A stretch of DNA of 64,000 nt from Thermohalobaculum sp050331335 (GTDB taxonomy: Bacteria; Pseudomonadota; Alphaproteobacteria; Rhodobacterales; Rhodobacteraceae). Below the pieces are notes generated by a model. It was given only the letters and a program-made list of their open reading frames with translations, was not told the DNA's origin and searched no databases. Within the stretch, counting starts at the first letter, position 1. Every line of letters begins with the position of its first letter. A program made the translations under genes and the position numbers. The stretch covers positions 1 to 64,000 of the forward strand of contig JBHJGY010000024.1 of the NCBI GenBank assembly GCA_050331335.1, given 5' to 3'. Shown here one piece after another: positions 61,607-64,000 of this stretch.

Positions 61607-61672
61607 TTTTTCGGTTTTCAGATGGCGTAGGGTGAGCGATCCTCTCACTGATTGGAAGCGTGGGAGGGGAAG

Positions 61673-63172
61673 ATGCCGGAGGATGGCGGCGGCAAGACCC
61701 AAATCGCCGCCTATGAGATGCTGATTGACGGCGCCTGGGTCGGCGCGTCAGACGGCGCGAGCTTCGAAAGCGTGAACCCGGCGACAGGGGCGGTTTGGGC
61801 GCGGATCCCAGAGGCGACGCAGGCGGATGTCGACCGCGCGGTCCGCGCGGCCCATGCGGCGATGACCGAGGGTCCCTGGGCGCGCATGACGCCGAGCGCG
61901 CGGGGCAGGGTCCTCAATCGCCTCGCCGATCTTCTGGCCGAGCACTCCGAAGAGTTGGGGCGCGTCGAGACCCTCGACACCGGCAAGCTCTTTCAGGAGA
62001 CCCGCTGGCAGGCGCGCTACATCGCGGAGTTCTTCCGGTTTTATGCGGGCGCTGCGGATAAGCTGACCGGCGAGACACTGCCGATCGACAAGCCCGACCT
62101 CTTCGTCTTCACCCGGCGCGATCCGGTCGGCGTCGTGGCAGCGGTTGTGCCCTGGAATTCTCAACTCTTTCTCTCGGCGGTCAAGATTGGGCCGGCGCTG
62201 GCGGCCGGATGTGCCATCGTCCTCAAGGCTTCCGAACATGCCGCCGCGCCGCTGCTCGCCTTTGGCCGGTTGATCGAGGCGGCGGGCATCCCGCCCGGGG
62301 TTGTCAACATCGTCACGGGCCACGGGGAGCCTTGCGGGCGCGCGTTGACGACCCACCCGTTGGTCGCCCGCATCGCCTTCACGGGCGGTCCCGCAGCCGC
62401 GGCCCATGTCATACGGAACTCGGCTCAGAACTTTGCTGAAGTGTCGCTGGAGCTTGGCGGCAAATCGCCGATCTTGGTTTTCGACGATGCCTGTTTGCAG
62501 AGCGCTGTGAACGGCGCGGTGGGCGGGATTTTCGCCGCCTCGGGGCAAAGCTGCGTGGCCGGCTCGCGGCTCTACCTCCAGAGCAAGATTGCCGATGCGG
62601 TTCTGGCGCGGCTCGCCGAGATTGCTCAGTCGATCCGCCTGGGCGATCCGATGGCGGAGGCGACCGAGATGGGGCCGCTTTGCACGGAAGCGCAGGTCGC
62701 CACCTGCGAGGCGCAGATCGCCCGTGCCGTGGCGCAGGGGGCCAAACTCGTCGCTGGCGGCGCCCGCCAAGAGGGCGGGGGGCGCTTCTTCCAGCCGACG
62801 ATCCTCGACTGCCCGCGCCAAGACCTCGATATCGTCGATACCGAGCTGTTCGGACCCGTGCTTTGTGTGTTGCGCTTCGACGACGAGGCGGAGGCGCTCA
62901 GGCTTGCCAATGATACCCGCCACGGATTGGCCGCCGGGATTTTTACCCGTGACGGCGCACGCCAGCATCGGCTTGCGGCCCAGATCCGCGCGGGCATCGT
63001 TTGGATCAACACCTACCGGGTGATCTCGCCCATCGCGGAGTTTGGCGGGATGCAACTCTCCGGCTACGGGCGCGAGAGTGGGTTCCAAGCGGTGCGCGAC
63101 TACACCCGGGCGAAGACCGTCTGGATCAACACCTCCGACACCCCGCTCGACAGCCAATTCGTCGGGCGCTGA
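61673..63172 (+). CDS. Aldehyde dehydrogenase
   Basis: NAD(P)-dependent aldehyde dehydrogenase, 499 residues. Cofactor site: VVPWNSQLFLSAVKIGPALAAGC and FTGGPAAA. General base Glu in ELGGKSPILVFDDA, nucleophile Cys in AASGQSCVAGSRL, and the C-terminal FGGMQLSGYGRESG. Nearest subfamilies are aminobutyraldehyde/betaine aldehyde-like, but the substrate cannot be fixed. Start ATG 61673 is eight bases past GGGAGGGG. Followed by an LLM flavin oxidoreductase, likely same operon. Confidence 0.92.
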   Translation: MPEDGGGKTQIAAYEMLIDGAWVGASDGASFESVNPATGAVWARIPEATQADVDRAVRAAHAAMTEGPWARMTPSARGRVLNRLADLLAEHSEELGRVETLDTGKLFQETRWQARYIAEFFRFYAGAADKLTGETLPIDKPDLFVFTRRDPVGVVAAVVPWNSQLFLSAVKIGPALAAGCAIVLKASEHAAAPLLAFGRLIEAAGIPPGVVNIVTGHGEPCGRALTTHPLVARIAFTGGPAAAAHVIRNSAQNFAEVSLELGGKSPILVFDDACLQSAVNGAVGGIFAASGQSCVAGSRLYLQSKIADAVLARLAEIAQSIRLGDPMAEATEMGPLCTEAQVATCEAQIARAVAQGAKLVAGGARQEGGGRFFQPTILDCPRQDLDIVDTELFGPVLCVLRFDDEAEALRLANDTRHGLAAGIFTRDGARQHRLAAQIRAGIVWINTYRVISPIAEFGGMQLSGYGRESGFQAVRDYTRAKTVWINTSDTPLDSQFVGR

Positions 63173-63197
63173 CCATTCAGACACAGTGAGACCCGCC

Positions 63198-64000
63198 ATG
63201 CAGTTCCACCTTGCGATCAATCTAGAGCGCCCCGACGCGAGCCTCGACATGCGTGATGTCGCCCGCCACACGCTTGAGATGGTCCAACTCGCGGATCAAG
63301 CCGGTTTCGAGACGGTCTGGGCGGCGGAGCACCATGCGCTGGAGATGACCATCGCGCCCAACCCTTTTCAGATCCTCACCTGGTGGGGCGAGAACACCGA
63401 TCGGATCCGCCTGGGCACTGCGGTTGCGGCGGCGCCTTATTGGCATCCGATCCGGATTGCCGGTGAGGCGGCCTTTCTCGATCTGATTTCTGGCGGGCGC
63501 CTGGAATTCGGTTTGGGCTCCGGTGCCTATCAGCGCGAATTCGACCGAATGCGGCCGGGGCTCAAGCAATCCGACGGCGCCGCCTTTCTGCGCGAGATGC
63601 TCCCTGCGGTCCTGCGCCTTTGGCAGGGCGATTATGCCCATGACGGCGCGCACTGGTCCTTCCCGACTGCCACCTCCGTGCCGAAACCGCTGCAAAAGCC
63701 GCATCCGCCGCTTTGGGTCGCCGCCCGCTCGCCGCAGACCTACGCCTTCGCCGCCGAGATGGGGGCCAATGTGATGTCATGGCCGCTCACCCGCCCGTTT
63801 TCGGAGGCAGAACTCTACAAAGCGCGCTTCGATGCGGCCATGGCCGGCCGCAGCGATCGGCCCCGGTTTGCGATGATGCGCCACGCGGCGGTCTATGCCA
63901 CGCAGGCCGACCGCGACGCCGCCTTGCATGCGATCCGGCGGATCCTCGGACAATTCGAGAACCTCTTCCGCAATCTGGGCGATGTGGTCGACGGCTTCCC
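63198..64000 (+). CDS. LLM-class flavin-dependent oxidoreductase (5' part)
   Basis: The frame is open from ATG 63198 to the window end (267 codons, partial). Luciferase-like barrel signatures: ADQAGFETVWAAEHHALEM, RIRLGTAVAAAPYWHPIRIAGEAAFLD, and SGGRLEFGLGSGAYQREFDR. Uses FMNH2 or F420 in the family; here FMN more likely. It is 25 bases after the dehydrogenase stop, and could oxidise or cleave the precursor of the aldehyde. Confidence 0.9.
   Translation, partial: MQFHLAINLERPDASLDMRDVARHTLEMVQLADQAGFETVWAAEHHALEMTIAPNPFQILTWWGENTDRIRLGTAVAAAPYWHPIRIAGEAAFLDLISGGRLEFGLGSGAYQREFDRMRPGLKQSDGAAFLREMLPAVLRLWQGDYAHDGAHWSFPTATSVPKPLQKPHPPLWVAARSPQTYAFAAEMGANVMSWPLTRPFSEAELYKARFDAAMAGRSDRPRFAMMRHAAVYATQADRDAALHAIRRILGQFENLFRNLGDVVDGF

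Overview
The window is high-GC, densely packed bacterial chromosome, most likely from an alphaproteobacterium of the Rhodobacterales (Rhodobacteraceae) type. The evidence is a class I lysyl-tRNA synthetase, a split PurS/PurQ/small-PurL set, a paired RNA methyltransferase and PIN-domain protein of the kind found in Rhodobacter relatives, an EttA ATPase, TRAP binding proteins, PCu(A)C, and an exosortase with a VPLPA-type sorting signal. I see no tRNA, rRNA, CRISPR array, insertion sequence or phage block.

Layout. 0.3-12.0 kb (minus strand) is one exopolysaccharide/exosortase locus: exosortase fused to an EpsI domain, PrsT-like TPR lipoprotein, MSHA/XrtA-type ATPase, Wzz/GumC chain-length protein, a tyrosine kinase with a repetitive Tyr tail, Wza-like export protein, outer-membrane beta-barrel, and the sugar-phosphate transferase that primes synthesis. 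12.2-17.9 kb (plus) holds a ceramidase-like membrane hydrolase and purS-purQ-purL, interrupted by a lipoprotein and an unrecognised 245-aa gene. 18.1-23.1 kb (minus) is a phosphonate uptake operon, phnC-phnD-phnE-phnE plus a hexapeptide acyltransferase, with three 11-bp PHO-box-like repeats upstream. 23.1-29.4 kb (minus) carries the PIN/RNA-methyltransferase pair, a metallo-beta-lactamase-fold hydrolase followed by a 26-codon ORF and a terminator, an AbrB-type/Doc toxin-antitoxin pair with two small membrane genes, and ettA.

29.5-36.0 kb holds a VPLPA-CTERM protein (the only exosortase substrate in the window), nadD-dacB, and three tandem acidic paralogues that I do not recognise. 36.0-43.9 kb has a GST, a TerB-like protein, lysyl-tRNA synthetase, malonyl-CoA decarboxylase, two TRAP substrate-binding proteins without membrane subunits, and a PCu(A)C/DUF2946-like copper pair. 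44.0-54.4 kb includes two probable type I secretion cargos (fasciclin x3 + DUF4214; duplicated module + RTX) whose C-termini share a D-x-LLLA-like end, a DUF6502/DUF5666 pair, ndk, a lone iron-type ABC permease, a ChrR-like cupin and a short-chain-dehydrogenase remnant. 54.7-64.0 kb has a redoxin/DsbD(ScsB-like) pair, a TPP-riboswitch-controlled thiYZX uptake operon, a LysR regulator divergent from an aldehyde dehydrogenase, and the start of a luciferase-like flavin oxidoreductase that runs off the end.

How the parts fit: the first locus makes and exports a surface polysaccharide and processes VPLPA-tagged proteins. The acidic paralogues, fasciclin and RTX proteins suggest a broader surface or extracellular protein repertoire. 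The phosphonate, thiamine-precursor and TRAP genes are nutrient scavenging. The acidic trio (34.2-35.9 kb) and the 26-codon gene (25.04-25.12 kb) are the best candidates for undescribed biology.
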